In this document: positions 31,828 through 41,890 of the stretch, piece after piece | How positions within the stretch are numbered: the first letter of the stretch is position 1 | How the letters are laid out: each line of letters begins with the position of its first letter | From: an uncultured Roseburia sp. | Lineage (GTDB): Bacteria > Bacillota_A > Clostridia > Lachnospirales > Lachnospiraceae | Direction: 5' to 3' | Length of the DNA stretch: 64,000 bases | NCBI GenBank assembly: GCA_900753715.1 | Contig: CAAEAE010000015.1 | Coordinates: forward strand, 1-64,000 | Made by a program: the position numbers and the translations under genes | The notes under the pieces: model-generated | The model's database searches: none | What the model was told of the DNA's origin: nothing | What the model saw: only the letters and a program-made list of their open reading frames with translations

Positions 31828-32997
31828 ATGCTTTTTTTCAAGAAAAAACAAAAAGAAAAGAACTTTGAGAAAAAAATGGAAGAACTGAATGTATCGGTTC
31901 TTTCGGATAAGGATTTAAAAAAATCAAAGCGGATTGAGCAGCATGTAATTGAATGTTTAGAGCAGATTATAGATATTTCCAAGGTGCGTGAGGAAGAACT
32001 TGAGGAATATCAGGTTGTAAATTCCTATCTCGAAGACATTCAGATTCTCGAAGATATGCCGGAAGAGGAACGGGGAAAGATTAATGATGTTGCTTCAAAT
32101 GTAGTGCAACTGAATGCGGCACGGACGGAATTTTTAAATTCAGCTAAGAAAATTTCAGACGCCCAGTTTGCACTGTTAGAGCAGAAAGAGAAGGAGGTCC
32201 CGGCAGCCATCAAAAGACTTTCGGCAAATGAAAAATATCAGGAAACCATCAAGCGGGATATGAAATACTTAGAGAGGGAAAAATCAGAATGGAAGTTTCA
32301 AAAGGAATATCTGTCCCATCAGAAAAAACGTCTGACCAATCTGCTTTATGTGTTCGTCGGACTCGCAGTGACGGCAGCAGTTCTTCTTTTGATTTTACAG
32401 TTTGGATTTCAGGTGAAACTCGAGTATGTGTGGATGGGATATGTACTTGTGACGGTGGCAGCCATTTCATTCCTATACCTTAAGATGATGAAGGATTCAT
32501 CGGATATTGCAGTGGCAGAGCGCAACGCAAACCGTGCGATTCAGCTGCAGAACAAAGTGAAGCTGCGCTATGTCGGAATTACAAATGCAATCGATTATGC
32601 CTGCGAGGTGTATCATGTAAAAAGTTCCAAGGAATTAAACCAGGATTGGGAATATTATATGGATGCAGTGCGGGAGAGAGAACGTTATCAGCGCACCAAT
32701 GAAGATTTGGAATACTTTAACGGGCGTCTGGTGCGGATGCTTACAAAGTATAAGATGTATGATACCCAGATATGGGTGGTACAGGCGCAGGCACTTATAG
32801 AGCCAAAAGAAATGGTTGAAATTAAGCATGCGTTAATCACAAGACGTCAGAAGCTGCGTGGAACCATGCAAGACCAGATGACAGAAATGCGGTCTTTGCG
32901 CGGGGAAGTGGAACAGCTTCGTGGCAGAATCGGAACGATGAAAGATAAGATTGAGGATATTATTCTGGCAGTAGACCAGCTTATGGAAGCAGAATAA
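31828..32997 (+). CDS. membrane coiled-coil protein of the DUF5717 operon
   Basis: The 389-residue protein starts MLFFKKKQKEKNFEKKMEEL. It has a helical region to about residue 165, two adjacent membrane helices (NLLYVFVGLAVTAAVLLLIL and YVWMGYVLVTVAAISFLYL) and a second long coiled coil from about residue 225 to the end (EMRSLRGEVEQLRGRIGTM). Both ends should be cytoplasmic. It is the last gene of the operon, 10 bases after the TPR gene, and a strong terminator follows. It could anchor the other three proteins to the membrane. I know no characterised relative. Confidence 0.82.
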   Translation: MLFFKKKQKEKNFEKKMEELNVSVLSDKDLKKSKRIEQHVIECLEQIIDISKVREEELEEYQVVNSYLEDIQILEDMPEEERGKINDVASNVVQLNAARTEFLNSAKKISDAQFALLEQKEKEVPAAIKRLSANEKYQETIKRDMKYLEREKSEWKFQKEYLSHQKKRLTNLLYVFVGLAVTAAVLLLILQFGFQVKLEYVWMGYVLVTVAAISFLYLKMMKDSSDIAVAERNANRAIQLQNKVKLRYVGITNAIDYACEVYHVKSSKELNQDWEYYMDAVRERERYQRTNEDLEYFNGRLVRMLTKYKMYDTQIWVVQAQALIEPKEMVEIKHALITRRQKLRGTMQDQMTEMRSLRGEVEQLRGRIGTMKDKIEDIILAVDQLMEAE

Positions 32998-33011
32998 CAG
33001 GATTCGAAAAG

Positions 33012-33043
33012 AGCAGCCGTCTTCAGGGGAAGACGGCTGCTTT
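33012..33043 (+). terminator. terminator of the DUF5717 operon
   Basis: AGCAGCCGTCTTC (33012-33024) pairs perfectly with GAAGACGGCTGCT (33029-33041) around a 4-base loop, ending TTT. Confidence 0.88.
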
Positions 33044-33911
33044 AAAAGTGCCTCAAATTTGGCAGCGGGAAGCGGGCGGTAATAAAGAAAACCCTGCGCG
33101 CTCGTACAGCCGTAGGATAGAAGAAAATCCTGCTGGGAGACATCTTCCACACCTTCAGCGATGATTTGGAAGTTTAAATCATGAAGCATATCGAGTGTGT
33201 GGGAGAGAACACTTCTTGTTTTTGGGTTATCGAGGTCCGTGATGAAACTTCGGTCAAGTTTAATCTCGTCAACCGGCTGGTCTTTTAACATGGTAATGGT
33301 AGAATATCCGGTACCGAAATCATCCATGGAAAGCAGGAAGCCATGCTGTTTTAAGTATTTCATATGGTCGTACATCGTATCGGCATCCTCTAAAAAACCG
33401 CTTTCTGTAAGTTCTAACGGGACATATTCCAGCGGACTAAGGCTTCACCTCCAATTCTGATGCTGTTCCAAGGCATCTGCAATATCATTTTCAATCAGCT
33501 TATCAAGCATCATTCGATGACGCATTTCCTCATCAAAAAAAGCATAGGTGGCATAAAATTTTCCTTTGATGGTGTTAAGCGCCATAGTCGCGTAATCACG
33601 CATCAGACTAATCGACATCATAGGAGAGTCCGCAATGCAGATTCCAAATGCCGGAAGTGTCCGGCAGGCAATCTTATGGGCACGGATGCGGCTGTTTAAC
33701 TGCACTACAATGTCAACCAGGTCTTTTTTGGTCAGGAAAGGGGTTAAAAGTCCGAAAATATCTGCATGGAAATGGGACAGTACGGTATGTTCGCCCATCA
33801 ATTCGCACATGGCGTCTGCCACACATTTTACAGATACAGCTCAAAATCCCCGGGAGCCATATCTTTTTGAATTTGTTTGGCACTGACAGCTGTGTTAAAC
33901 TTCTGTTCCAT
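33012..33911 (-). pseudogene. decayed GGDEF/EAL-type cyclic-di-GMP gene
   Basis: Three same-strand pieces belong to one ancestral gene. A 27-residue start MEQKFNTAVSAKQI (from 33911) is stopped at 33828. A degenerate GGDEF-like piece with FHADIFGLLTPF and RTLPAFGICIAD (33822 to about 33450) is stopped by TGA inside NWR-stop. The C-terminal part of an EAL domain (33443 onward) has LEYVPLELTES, FLLSMDDFGTGYST, EIKLDRSF and QIIAEGVED, and runs into the terminator. About 100 residues of the EAL domain, including the EAL motif itself, are missing at the junction near 33445. With stops and a deletion it cannot make an active phosphodiesterase. Confidence 0.8.
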
Positions 33912-34074
33912 ATGTGTGTGCTCCCTTATCTTCAGAATAAAAGTTCATATTCAAAGTATAGCATAATATTCCATAGATAGCCAGAAATCCGCATGAAAAA
34001 TTTCGACAATTTTTGCATCACACATTTTTTTTTCAGACATAAGATAAAGGGTAAAAGAGCAGGAGGTAAATGGC

Positions 34075-34341
34075 ATGAGAAATTATGGAATGTCCGGCAT
34101 GGCAGACAGAGACTGCGGCAGGCGGCAGGAAATGCAGCACTCTGCAAAAGGCAGAACGGCGGACTGCGACAGCCGCGAAGGCGAGTCCTGCCTGCGGGAG
34201 CCGGAATTTGCAGTTGCCATGGCATATGTTCCGTGGCAATATTTCAAGGAAACCTACGAGCTGGATAAAGCGTTGGAAATCGGAACGATTTTCCCGGAAT
34301 TAGACCGTCCGTTTATGGGCAGAAGGGGGATGGTTCGATGA
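34075..34341 (+). CDS. cotJA: spore coat-associated protein CotJA
   Basis: The 88-residue protein ends with the CotJA core: FAVAMAYVPWQYFKETYELD, ALEIGTIFPELDRPFMG. An N-terminal stretch of about 40 residues is Cys-, Arg- and Gly-rich and variable. GAGCAGGAGG lies before the ATG. It overlaps cotJB by four bases. Proteins of this operon assemble on the developing spore in the mother cell. A CATAAGAT at 34038 resembles a SigE-type -10 box, but I could not place a convincing -35. Confidence 0.9.
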   Translation: MRNYGMSGMADRDCGRRQEMQHSAKGRTADCDSREGESCLREPEFAVAMAYVPWQYFKETYELDKALEIGTIFPELDRPFMGRRGMVR

Positions 34342-34601
34342 TGGGGCAGATGAATCAGGCACAGTTATTACACTGGATTAATATGGTAAGCTTCGCCGTT
34401 GTGGATATTTCCCTCTATCTGGATACACATCCGGAGGATGAGGAAGCATTAAAATATTTTAATCACTATATCAATCTGAGACGGGAGGCAATGGAGGCAT
34501 ATGCAAAGCAGTTCGGACCGCTTGTAATTGATTTGGCAGGCGGGCGATGTGACTGGGATTGGGCAGATATGCCGCTGCCGTGGGAAGGAGGATCCTGTTA
34601 A
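34338..34601 (+). CDS. cotJB: spore coat protein CotJB
   Basis: The 87-residue helical protein has LLHWINMVSFAVVDISLYLD, then HPEDEEALKYFNHYINLRRE and the Trp-rich end CDWDWADMPLPWEGGSC, all typical of CotJB. Its start codon overlaps the cotJA stop (ATGA), and its stop touches cotJC. Within the CotJ complex it probably links CotJA and CotJC; this is known only in outline for the family. Confidence 0.92.
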   Translation: MMGQMNQAQLLHWINMVSFAVVDISLYLDTHPEDEEALKYFNHYINLRREAMEAYAKQFGPLVIDLAGGRCDWDWADMPLPWEGGSC

Positions 34602-35213
34602 ATGTGGAATTATGAGAGAAGACTCGAATACCCGGTCAATATCACAAGACCGAATGCAAAGATTGCACAGATTATCATAAGCCAGTATGGTGGTCCCGAC
34701 GGCGAAGCAGCTGCGTCTTTCCGTTACCTGTCACAGCGCTATTCCATGCCCTACCGGAAGGTGGCAGGATTACTGACGGATATTGGCACGGAGGAGCTGG
34801 CCCATCTTGAAATGGTCGCAGCAATTGTACGGCAGCTCACAAAGGGCTTAAGTGCAGAAGAACTGGAGACTGCCGGATTTGCACCTTATTATGTGGATCA
34901 CACGGCCGGAATCTGGCCGCAGGCAGCGGGCGGAATCCCGTTCAATGCCTGTGAATTCCAGTCAAAGGGAGATGCCATCACAGATTTGTTTGAAGACCTT
35001 GCAGCAGAGCAGAAGGCACGCACAACTTATGACAATATCTTACGCCTGGTAAAAGATCCGGAGGTATGCGACCCAATCCGCTTCTTAAGGGCACGGGAAG
35101 TTGTGCATTTCCAGCGCTTTGGAGAGGGACTCCGAATGGTACAGGAAGAACTTGACAGCAAAAATTTCTATATCTGTAATCCGGAATTTGATCCTGGATG
35201 CGGAAATAGCTGA
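34602..35213 (+). CDS. cotJC: spore coat protein CotJC (manganese catalase family)
   Basis: The 203-residue protein is a member of the manganese catalase family, with four-helix di-metal ligands visible in GGPDGEAAASFRYLSQRYSM, TDIGTEELAHLEMVAA, DLAAEQKARTTYDNIL and FLRAREVVHFQRFGEG. It begins MWNYERRLEYPVNITRPN, typical of CotJC. The gene starts directly after the cotJB stop with GGAAGGAGG before it. In the spore coat it may break down peroxide; its presence supports a sporulating host. Confidence 0.94.
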   Translation: MWNYERRLEYPVNITRPNAKIAQIIISQYGGPDGEAAASFRYLSQRYSMPYRKVAGLLTDIGTEELAHLEMVAAIVRQLTKGLSAEELETAGFAPYYVDHTAGIWPQAAGGIPFNACEFQSKGDAITDLFEDLAAEQKARTTYDNILRLVKDPEVCDPIRFLRAREVVHFQRFGEGLRMVQEELDSKNFYICNPEFDPGCGNS

Positions 35214-35222
35214 AAAATGGGG

Positions 35223-35254
35223 GATGCACATGAAAAAGTGCATCTCTCTTTCTT
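35223..35254 (+). terminator. terminator after cotJC
   Basis: GATGCAC (35223-35229) pairs with GTGCATC (35238-35244) around an 8-base loop, followed by a pyrimidine run TCTCTTTCTTT. Confidence 0.75.
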
Positions 35255-35261
35255 TATATAG

Positions 35262-35290
35262 TTGCTTTTTGGGGGGATTACGGTTAGAAT
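35262..35290 (+). promoter_or_regulatory. promoter of the solute-binding protein/chemoreceptor pair
   Basis: TTGCTT (35262-35267) and TAGAAT (35285-35290) are 17 bases apart, about 35 bases before the lipoprotein gene. No flagellar sigma-D (SigD/FliA) box is evident. Confidence 0.5.
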
Positions 35291-35324
35291 GGAATAGAAA
35301 TTTAGGAAAAAAGAGGAAGATGCA

Positions 35325-36608
35325 ATGAGAAAAAAATTTTTTTTTCAGAAAGCAGGTCTGTTTGTAGCAGCGACGATGTTACTAGGAGGCTGTGGCCAGA
35401 CACAGGGGACAGAAGATGTAATGTCTGATTCTACGGAAGCTGGTAATCTATCCGGTGAACTTTCAGGCGGAAAGGTTCCACTTACCGTGTGGGGGGCAGA
35501 AGAAGATGAGGCACTTCTTTCAGAGATGATAGAGAGTTTTAAGGCAAATTATGCAGAAATGGCAGATTTTGATATTACATTTGTAGCACAGAGCGAATCC
35601 ACCTGCAAGGATACGCTGCTTGGGGATCCGGAGGCGGGAGCCGATGTATTCGCATTTGCAGATGACCAGTTGATGGTAATGGTGGCAGCAGGTGTTTTGG
35701 AAGAAGTGCCGGATGCAGACAACATAAAAGCCGCTAACGTGGAAGGTGCGGTATCTGCCGCTTCCGTTGGGGACACGTTGTATGCCTATCCGATGACGGC
35801 GGATAACGGATACTTTCTTTATTATAATAAGGCATATTTTTCAGAGGAAGATGTAAAGACGCTTGATGCGATGCTGGAGGTCGCAGCTGCTAATGAGAAG
35901 AAAATAGTAATGGATTTTTCTTCCGGCTGGTATCTGTATTCCTTTTTCGGAAATACCGGAATGGAAGTGGGATTAAATGAGGACGGAATCTCTAATTATT
36001 GTACCTGGAATGCAACAGACGGTGACATCAAGGGAACGGATGTTGCGGAGGCAATGCTCGCAATCGCGGAAAATCCGGGATTTGCCAGCATGGAAGATGG
36101 TGATTTTGTGGCAGGTGTCAAAGACGGTTCTGTGATTGCGGGAGTCAGTGGTGTCTGGAATGCGACTGCGCTTGAAGAAGCCTGGGGAAAAAATTATGGT
36201 GCGGTAAAACTTCCGACTTATACCTGTGCAGGAGAACAGGTGCAGATGGCATCTTTTGCAGGATATAAAATGTTAGGAGTGAATGCATATTCTGCAAACA
36301 AAGAATGGGCAGAAAAATTTGCTGAGTGGATTACAAACGAAGAAAATCAGACACTTCGTTTTGAAAAGCGTGGACAGGGACCTTCCAATACGAAGGCAGG
36401 CGCATCGGAGGAGGTCAGCAAGTCTCCGGCAATTCAGGCATTAATCAGCCAGTCACAGTACGCAAGTTTACAGCGGATAGGTGCTGCTTACTGGGATCCT
36501 GTGTCAGAATTCGGAAAGACGATGGCTGCCGGTAACCCAGACCAAAGAGATTTTCAGGAGTTGTTAGATACCATGGTGGAGGCTGTAACGGCATCCAACG
36601 CACTATAA
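35325..36608 (+). CDS. sugar-type extracellular solute-binding lipoprotein
   Basis: The 427-residue precursor has a lipoprotein signal ([16 protein letters not shown]) and an SBP family-1 fold of the maltose-binding type: [59 protein letters not shown] and [15 protein letters not shown]. No ABC permease or ATPase genes lie nearby. Instead a chemoreceptor gene follows 22 bases later. It may deliver ligand to that receptor rather than, or as well as, to a distant transporter. Maltodextrin-like ligands are suggested by the fold only. Confidence 0.9.
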   Translation: MRKKFFFQKAGLFVAATMLLGGCGQTQGTEDVMSDSTEAGNLSGELSGGKVPLTVWGAEEDEALLSEMIESFKANYAEMADFDITFVAQSESTCKDTLLGDPEAGADVFAFADDQLMVMVAAGVLEEVPDADNIKAANVEGAVSAASVGDTLYAYPMTADNGYFLYYNKAYFSEEDVKTLDAMLEVAAANEKKIVMDFSSGWYLYSFFGNTGMEVGLNEDGISNYCTWNATDGDIKGTDVAEAMLAIAENPGFASMEDGDFVAGVKDGSVIAGVSGVWNATALEEAWGKNYGAVKLPTYTCAGEQVQMASFAGYKMLGVNAYSANKEWAEKFAEWITNEENQTLRFEKRGQGPSNTKAGASEEVSKSPAIQALISQSQYASLQRIGAAYWDPVSEFGKTMAAGNPDQRDFQELLDTMVEAVTASNAL

Positions 36609-36630
36609 GGGGATAAAGGAGGGCTTGGGA

Positions 36631-38364
36631 ATGAGTAAGAAGAAAAAGAGCAGCGTTCGGATTGCAATTCTGCTCCCGGTTATGGTACTCGGTGTGGTTT
36701 CCATTCTGTCAAACCTCATGGCTATTACCAACATTCGTAAAGTAAATAAAAATGCCGAAGAGATTACCACTACCTATATGGTGGAATTGCAGGAACTTGC
36801 AGAAATTCAGAGGGAAGCACAGGATATCCATAAACAGGCGCTTTCCCATATCATTGCGACAGATTTTGACACGATGCGTCAGATTATCGAAAATATCAAG
36901 GAGCGTGAGACGGCGTTAGACAACCGGCTGAACACTTATACGCAGTACCTTGATGCAGACAGTAAGGGCACTTATGAAGAGCTGTTAGAAAATTATGCTA
37001 ATTTCAAGCATGCAATCGTAAAAATGGCGGCAGCGAGTGCGAACGGCCAGACGGCTGTTGCATATTCGTATGCCAATGGAGATATCGCAACATATGGACA
37101 GGCGATTGAAGATAATATCACTGTGTTAAACGAGTCCGTGACCATTGCGTCCGATGCGGCAAAAAAACAGCTTGAGACGGCTTACGCTTCATCGGTATCA
37201 ACAGGAAATATTACGATTGTAATCAGTGTTCTGTCACTTTTGGTTGCCATTTTCAGTGTGATGAAGCGTGTTGTAAAACCACTGACGGCAGCAGAACGCG
37301 AGCTTACCGATATTATAAAGGGAATTGATGAGAGAGATGGTGATCTCACCCGTCGTGTACCGGTTTTATCCAACGATGAAATCGCAGCGCTCGGAAGCGG
37401 TATCAACTCCTTCCTTGGAAAATTACAGCATATCTTTACCATTATCAGTAATGATTCCAGTCGTCTTGAGGATGTGGTAAATGAGGTATTAAACCGTGTG
37501 AGAACATCAAACGAAAGTGTTTCCGATTTGTCCGCAGTGACAGAGGAACTTTCAGCGACGATGCAGGAAGTGGCAAACAATGCATCTGTGATTAATGACA
37601 GAACAGGGGACGTAAACGGTCAGGTGACAGAGATTGCAGAACGCTCAGGTGAAATCAATCAGTACTCTGTGGAAATGAAGGCGCGGGCAGATGAAATGGA
37701 ACAGACAGCCCGCAAGAACAGCGAACTTACCAATGAGAAGGTAGAAGAGATTCTTTCCGTATTAAATCAGGCAATTGAGGACAGCAGAAGTGTTGACCAG
37801 GTCAACACGCTGACAAATGAAATCTTATCGATTTCCAGTCAGACAAATCTTCTCGCATTAAACGCATCTATCGAAGCGGCAAGAGCGGGAGAAGCAGGCA
37901 AGGGCTTTGCAGTGGTAGCGGAGGAAATCAGACAGCTTGCGGATTCTACAAGGGATACGGCAAACCGGATTCAGGATATCAATGCAGTTGTGACAGGAGC
38001 AGTACATAATTTAGCAGAGCACTCCAACAATATGGTAACTTATATGCGGGAAGATATTCTGCCGGAGTTTGAGACGTTTGTGACAACCGGTGGACAGTAT
38101 AAAGAAGATGCCGCCTATATCGAGGGTGTCATGAATGAGTTCGCAGAAAAGACAGACGAGCTTAAAACGGTGATGACTGAGATTACAGGCTCAATTAATT
38201 CCATTACAAATGCAATTGAAGAGGGCGTGAAAGGTGTGACCGGAGCAGCGGAGAGTACACAGGTTTTAGTGGAAGATATGGATCATATTGCAAAACGTAT
38301 GGGTGAAAACTCAGAAATTGCAGGCGATTTGAAAGAAGAGACAGCTATTTTTACAAAATTATAA
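36631..38364 (+). CDS. methyl-accepting chemotaxis protein
   Basis: The 577-residue receptor has an N-terminal membrane helix ([20 protein letters not shown]), a ~150-residue four-helix-type sensor domain and a second helix near residue 195. HAMP follows ([16 protein letters not shown]), then a cytoplasmic coiled coil with the highly conserved tip [20 protein letters not shown] and [21 protein letters not shown] 36631 is chosen because AGGAGGG lies seven bases before it; an upstream TTG is too close to that site. It is cotranscribed with the solute-binding lipoprotein, which is probably its ligand carrier. CheW/CheA genes are not in view. Confidence 0.94.
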   Translation: MSKKKKSSVRIAILLPVMVLGVVSILSNLMAITNIRKVNKNAEEITTTYMVELQELAEIQREAQDIHKQALSHIIATDFDTMRQIIENIKERETALDNRLNTYTQYLDADSKGTYEELLENYANFKHAIVKMAAASANGQTAVAYSYANGDIATYGQAIEDNITVLNESVTIASDAAKKQLETAYASSVSTGNITIVISVLSLLVAIFSVMKRVVKPLTAAERELTDIIKGIDERDGDLTRRVPVLSNDEIAALGSGINSFLGKLQHIFTIISNDSSRLEDVVNEVLNRVRTSNESVSDLSAVTEELSATMQEVANNASVINDRTGDVNGQVTEIAERSGEINQYSVEMKARADEMEQTARKNSELTNEKVEEILSVLNQAIEDSRSVDQVNTLTNEILSISSQTNLLALNASIEAARAGEAGKGFAVVAEEIRQLADSTRDTANRIQDINAVVTGAVHNLAEHSNNMVTYMREDILPEFETFVTTGGQYKEDAAYIEGVMNEFAEKTDELKTVMTEITGSINSITNAIEEGVKGVTGAAESTQVLVEDMDHIAKRMGENSEIAGDLKEETAIFTKL

Positions 38365-38415
38365 AAGCATGGAAAAGGGGGAGTGGTTTTAGAACCGGCT
38401 TCCCTTTGTTAATGC

Positions 38416-38444
38416 TTGTCAGAATGCTGAAATTGTTATATAAT
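38416..38444 (+). promoter_or_regulatory. gltX promoter
   Basis: TTGTCA (38416-38421) and TATAAT (38439-38444) are 17 bases apart. The -35 overlaps the end of a hairpin region (38370-38418) that probably terminates the chemoreceptor transcript. Confidence 0.75.
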
Positions 38445-38488
38445 AGCCTTTAGTTTCGATTTAAAAGCAGGAAAGAGGAGAAATAGAT

Positions 38489-39943
38489 ATGAGTAAAATC
38501 AGAACCAGATACGCACCAAGCCCGACAGGAAGAATGCACGTTGGAAACCTTCGTTCAGCGTTGTATGAATTTTTGATTGCAAAGCATGAGGGTGGAGATT
38601 TCATGCTTCGTATCGAGGATACCGACCAGGAGCGTTATGTAGAAGGTGCTGTAGATATCATTTATCATACAATGGAGATGACAGGTTTAAAGCATGATGA
38701 GGGACCGGACAAAGACGGCGGCTATGGTCCGTATGTGCAGAGCGAGCGCATGAAGACCGGAATTTACATGAAATACGCCAAAGAGCTTGTGGAAAAAGGG
38801 GAGGCTTATTACTGCTTCTGCGATAAAGAGCGCCTTGCATCCTTAAAGACAGAGGTAGTGGAAGGAAAGGAGATTACACTCTACGACAAGCACTGCCTGT
38901 CTTTAAGCAAAGAAGAGGTAGAGGCAAACCTTGCAGCAGGAAGGCCGTTTGTAATCCGCCAGAATATTCCAAACGAGGGAACCACCACATTCCACGATGA
39001 GCTGTACGGAGACATTACCGTGGAGAATGCCGAGCTTGACGATATGATTCTGATTAAATCAGACGGATATCCGACCTACAACTTTGCCAATGTTGTAGAT
39101 GATCATACAATGAATATTACACACGTAGTAAGAGGAAATGAATACTTATCTTCCGCACCGAAATATCAGCGTTTATACGATGCGTTCGGATGGAAATCCC
39201 CGGTTTACGTGCATCTGCCACTGATTACAGACGAGAATCACAAGAAGCTTTCAAAGAGAAGCGGACACGCATCCTTTGAGGATTTAATCGAGCAGGGATT
39301 TTTACCGGAGGCAGTGGTAAATTACATTGCGCTGCTTGGCTGGAGCCCGGAGGACAACCGTGAGATTTTCAGCCTTGACGAGTTAATCAAAGAGTTTGAC
39401 TATCACAGAATCAGCAAATCCCCAGCAGTTTTTGACCCGGTAAAACTTCGCTGGATGAACGGCGAATACATCAAAGCAATGGATTTTGACCGCTTCTATG
39501 AACTGGCTGAGCCGTATATCAAAGAAGTTATCCATAAAGACCTCGATTTAAAGAAGATTGCTGCCATGGTAAAGACCCGAATCGAAGTATTCCCGGATAT
39601 CAAAGAGCATATTGATTTCTTCGAGGAGCTGCCGGAGTACGATGTGGCAATGTACACCCACAAGAAGATGAAGACAAATGCCGAAACTTCCTTAGAGGTA
39701 TTAAAAGACGTACTGCCGAGACTTGAGGCACAGGAAGATTTCAGCAACGATGCGCTTTATCAGATGTTACTCGCCTATGTAGAGGAAAAGGGAGTAAAGA
39801 ACGGTTACGTTATGTGGCCAATCCGTACCGCCGTTTCCGGAAAACAGATGACACCGGGCGGTGCAACCGAGTTAATGGAAGTTCTTGGCAAAGAAGAATC
39901 CATTGCCCGTATTAAAAAAGGAATCGAATTACTACAGAAGTAA
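38489..39943 (+). CDS. gltX: glutamyl-tRNA synthetase
   Basis: The 484-residue class I synthetase has [20 protein letters not shown] (HIGH-type motif HVGN) and the KMSKS-type loop [10 protein letters not shown], with the anticodon-binding helical domain after about residue 320. It attaches glutamate to tRNA-Glu and, in Firmicutes, also to tRNA-Gln for later amidation. The length is normal. AAAGAGGAGAAA precedes the ATG. The helicase gene follows 36 bases later without a clear terminator. Confidence 0.96.
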   Translation: MSKIRTRYAPSPTGRMHVGNLRSALYEFLIAKHEGGDFMLRIEDTDQERYVEGAVDIIYHTMEMTGLKHDEGPDKDGGYGPYVQSERMKTGIYMKYAKELVEKGEAYYCFCDKERLASLKTEVVEGKEITLYDKHCLSLSKEEVEANLAAGRPFVIRQNIPNEGTTTFHDELYGDITVENAELDDMILIKSDGYPTYNFANVVDDHTMNITHVVRGNEYLSSAPKYQRLYDAFGWKSPVYVHLPLITDENHKKLSKRSGHASFEDLIEQGFLPEAVVNYIALLGWSPEDNREIFSLDELIKEFDYHRISKSPAVFDPVKLRWMNGEYIKAMDFDRFYELAEPYIKEVIHKDLDLKKIAAMVKTRIEVFPDIKEHIDFFEELPEYDVAMYTHKKMKTNAETSLEVLKDVLPRLEAQEDFSNDALYQMLLAYVEEKGVKNGYVMWPIRTAVSGKQMTPGGATELMEVLGKEESIARIKKGIELLQK

Positions 39944-39979
39944 GAATTACGTCACACGTAATTTTCTTAGAGGTATTCT

Positions 39980-41818
39980 ATGAGCTTTAACCCATCTCAG
40001 GCAAGGGCCATCCGTCATAAGGATGGTCCGATGCTTGTTTTAGCAGGCCCCGGTTCGGGGAAAACTCTCGTTATTACAGAACGAACAAAATATCTGATTG
40101 AAGAATGTGGTATCTCTCCTTCCAATATCCTTGTCATCACCTTTACCAAGGCGGCGGCGACAGAGATGAAGGAACGCTTTGTGCGCCTGATGGGAGGAAA
40201 AACGTTACCGGTGACGTTTGGAACGTTCCACGCCGTTTACTTTTCCATTTTAAAGGCAGCCTACCACTATTCTGCGGATAATATTATCCGGGAAGAACAA
40301 AAATACCAGTGTATGCGTGAGATTATCACAAAACATCGTCTGGAATATGAAGATGAGAGTGAATTTATCAGCCAGATTTTCGGCGAAATCGGAATGGTGA
40401 AAAACAGCGGTGTTGACCTTGCAAATTATTATGCAAAAAACTGTGCCGAGGATGTGTTCCGGCGTATTTACAGCGAATATCATGAATATCTGTATGCACA
40501 CCGCCTGCTGGATTTTGACGATATGCTGGTTTATACGTATGAACTGTTTCGGGAGCGCAAAGATATTCTTTCTGCCTGGCAGCAGAAGTTTCAGTATATT
40601 CTGATTGACGAGTTTCAGGACATCAATAAAATTCAGTTTGAAATCGTAAAGTTGTTAGCGGGGGAAACGAAAAATCTGTTTGTTGTGGGGGATGATGACC
40701 AGTCTATCTATCGTTTCCGTGGGGCAAAGCCGGAACTGATGCTACGGTTTAAGGACAGCTTCCCGGAGGCATCCCAGGTGCTGCTTGACACCAATTACCG
40801 TTCTAATGCGGAAATTGTAAAGGCATCCTTACATCTGATTGGGCAGAATAAGGAACGGTTTGATAAAAAAATCTGTGCGGCAAGAGAGGCGGGAGAACAG
40901 GTGCAGTATGCGGTTTTTCCAAGCCAGGCAGAAGAAAACAAACGGATTATCTGGGAAATACAGGAGGCGTTAGAGCACGGTGGTGCCTACAGGGATTTTG
41001 CGGTGCTGTTTCGCACAAACACCCAGCCAAGACTTCTGATGGAACAGCTTTTAGAGTACAATATTCCGTTTCGCACGAGGGATAATATTCCGAATCTCTA
41101 TGAGCACTGGATTGCAAAAGATATGTTTGCGTATATCCGCATTGCGCAGGGAAGCAGGACGAGACGCGATTTTTTACAGATTATGAACCGCCCGAAACGC
41201 TATATCAGCCGAGAGTCGATTGATGAGGATACGGTGGCGTTTGACGTGTGGGCATGGTATTTTGAACAGATAGAGCAGCCGTGGGTGGCAGAGCGGATAG
41301 AAAAGCTTGAAGGGGATATTAAGATGTTATCGAGAATGAGCCCCTATGCAGCAATAAACTATATTCGTCATGGAATCGGCTATGACGATTTCTGCGAGGA
41401 GTATGCGGATTACAGGCGCATGAAGGTCGAGGACCTCTATGATGTGCTTGAGGAATTGCAGGAGAGTGCCAGAGGCTTTGAAACTTATGATGCGTGGTTT
41501 GACCATATTGAGGAGTATACAAAGGAACTTGAAGCCATGTATCACAAGCAGAAACAGAACACGGAGAGCGTGGCGCTTGCAACGCTTCACAGTGCGAAGG
41601 GACTTGAATATGAGCACGTCTACATTATCGATGCAAATGAAGGAGTTATGCCCTATAAAAAAGCGGTGTTAGACCCGGATTTAGAGGAAGAGCGCCGGAT
41701 GTTTTACGTCGGAATGACGCGTGCGAAAAAAGATTTGCATATTTTTTCCGTCAAACAGATGAACCAGAAGGACGTGGAAATTTCACGGTTTGTCGCGGAA
41801 GCACAGGGCAAGGCATAG
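39980..41818 (+). CDS. UvrD/Rep-family (PcrA-like) DNA helicase
   Basis: The 612-residue superfamily 1 helicase has Walker A LAGPGSGKTLVI, motif Ia ITFTKAAATEMKER, motif II ILIDEFQDIN, motif III VVGDDDQSIYRFRGA, motif IV-like TNYRSNAEIV, motif V TLHSAKGLEYEHVYI and motif VI RRMFYVGMTRAKKDL. It is about 100 residues shorter than PcrA, with a reduced 2B subdomain and no C-terminal tail. A housekeeping PcrA probably exists elsewhere, so this would be a second, shorter helicase for repair or replication. It lies downstream of gltX on the same strand. Confidence 0.92.
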   Translation: MSFNPSQARAIRHKDGPMLVLAGPGSGKTLVITERTKYLIEECGISPSNILVITFTKAAATEMKERFVRLMGGKTLPVTFGTFHAVYFSILKAAYHYSADNIIREEQKYQCMREIITKHRLEYEDESEFISQIFGEIGMVKNSGVDLANYYAKNCAEDVFRRIYSEYHEYLYAHRLLDFDDMLVYTYELFRERKDILSAWQQKFQYILIDEFQDINKIQFEIVKLLAGETKNLFVVGDDDQSIYRFRGAKPELMLRFKDSFPEASQVLLDTNYRSNAEIVKASLHLIGQNKERFDKKICAAREAGEQVQYAVFPSQAEENKRIIWEIQEALEHGGAYRDFAVLFRTNTQPRLLMEQLLEYNIPFRTRDNIPNLYEHWIAKDMFAYIRIAQGSRTRRDFLQIMNRPKRYISRESIDEDTVAFDVWAWYFEQIEQPWVAERIEKLEGDIKMLSRMSPYAAINYIRHGIGYDDFCEEYADYRRMKVEDLYDVLEELQESARGFETYDAWFDHIEEYTKELEAMYHKQKQNTESVALATLHSAKGLEYEHVYIIDANEGVMPYKKAVLDPDLEEERRMFYVGMTRAKKDLHIFSVKQMNQKDVEISRFVAEAQGKA

Positions 41819-41839
41819 GGAAAACTTTCCCAACAGAGA

Positions 41840-41878
41840 AAAACAGACCGCACTGCCAATCTGGCTCCGGTCTGTTTT
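41840..41878 (+). terminator. bidirectional terminator between helicase and DUF1292 genes
   Basis: AAAACAGACCG (41840-41850) pairs perfectly with CGGTCTGTTTT (41868-41878). A and T flanks serve both convergent genes. Confidence 0.85.
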
Positions 41879-41890
41879 AATGACTGGAAA

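Noticed and set aside
32833..33011. C-terminal extension of the EAL remnant into the coiled-coil gene
   Set aside because: The frame stays open only because it runs through a terminator and antisense into another gene; no EAL-like sequence continues there.
34021..34074. SigE-type promoter for cotJABC
   Set aside because: A CATAAGAT could be a -10 box, but no convincing -35 is visible, so it is only mentioned under cotJA.
35214..36630. Sigma-D (FliA) promoter for the binding protein/chemoreceptor pair
   Set aside because: No TAAA-N15-GCCGATAA-like sequence is present; a vegetative-type promoter fits better.
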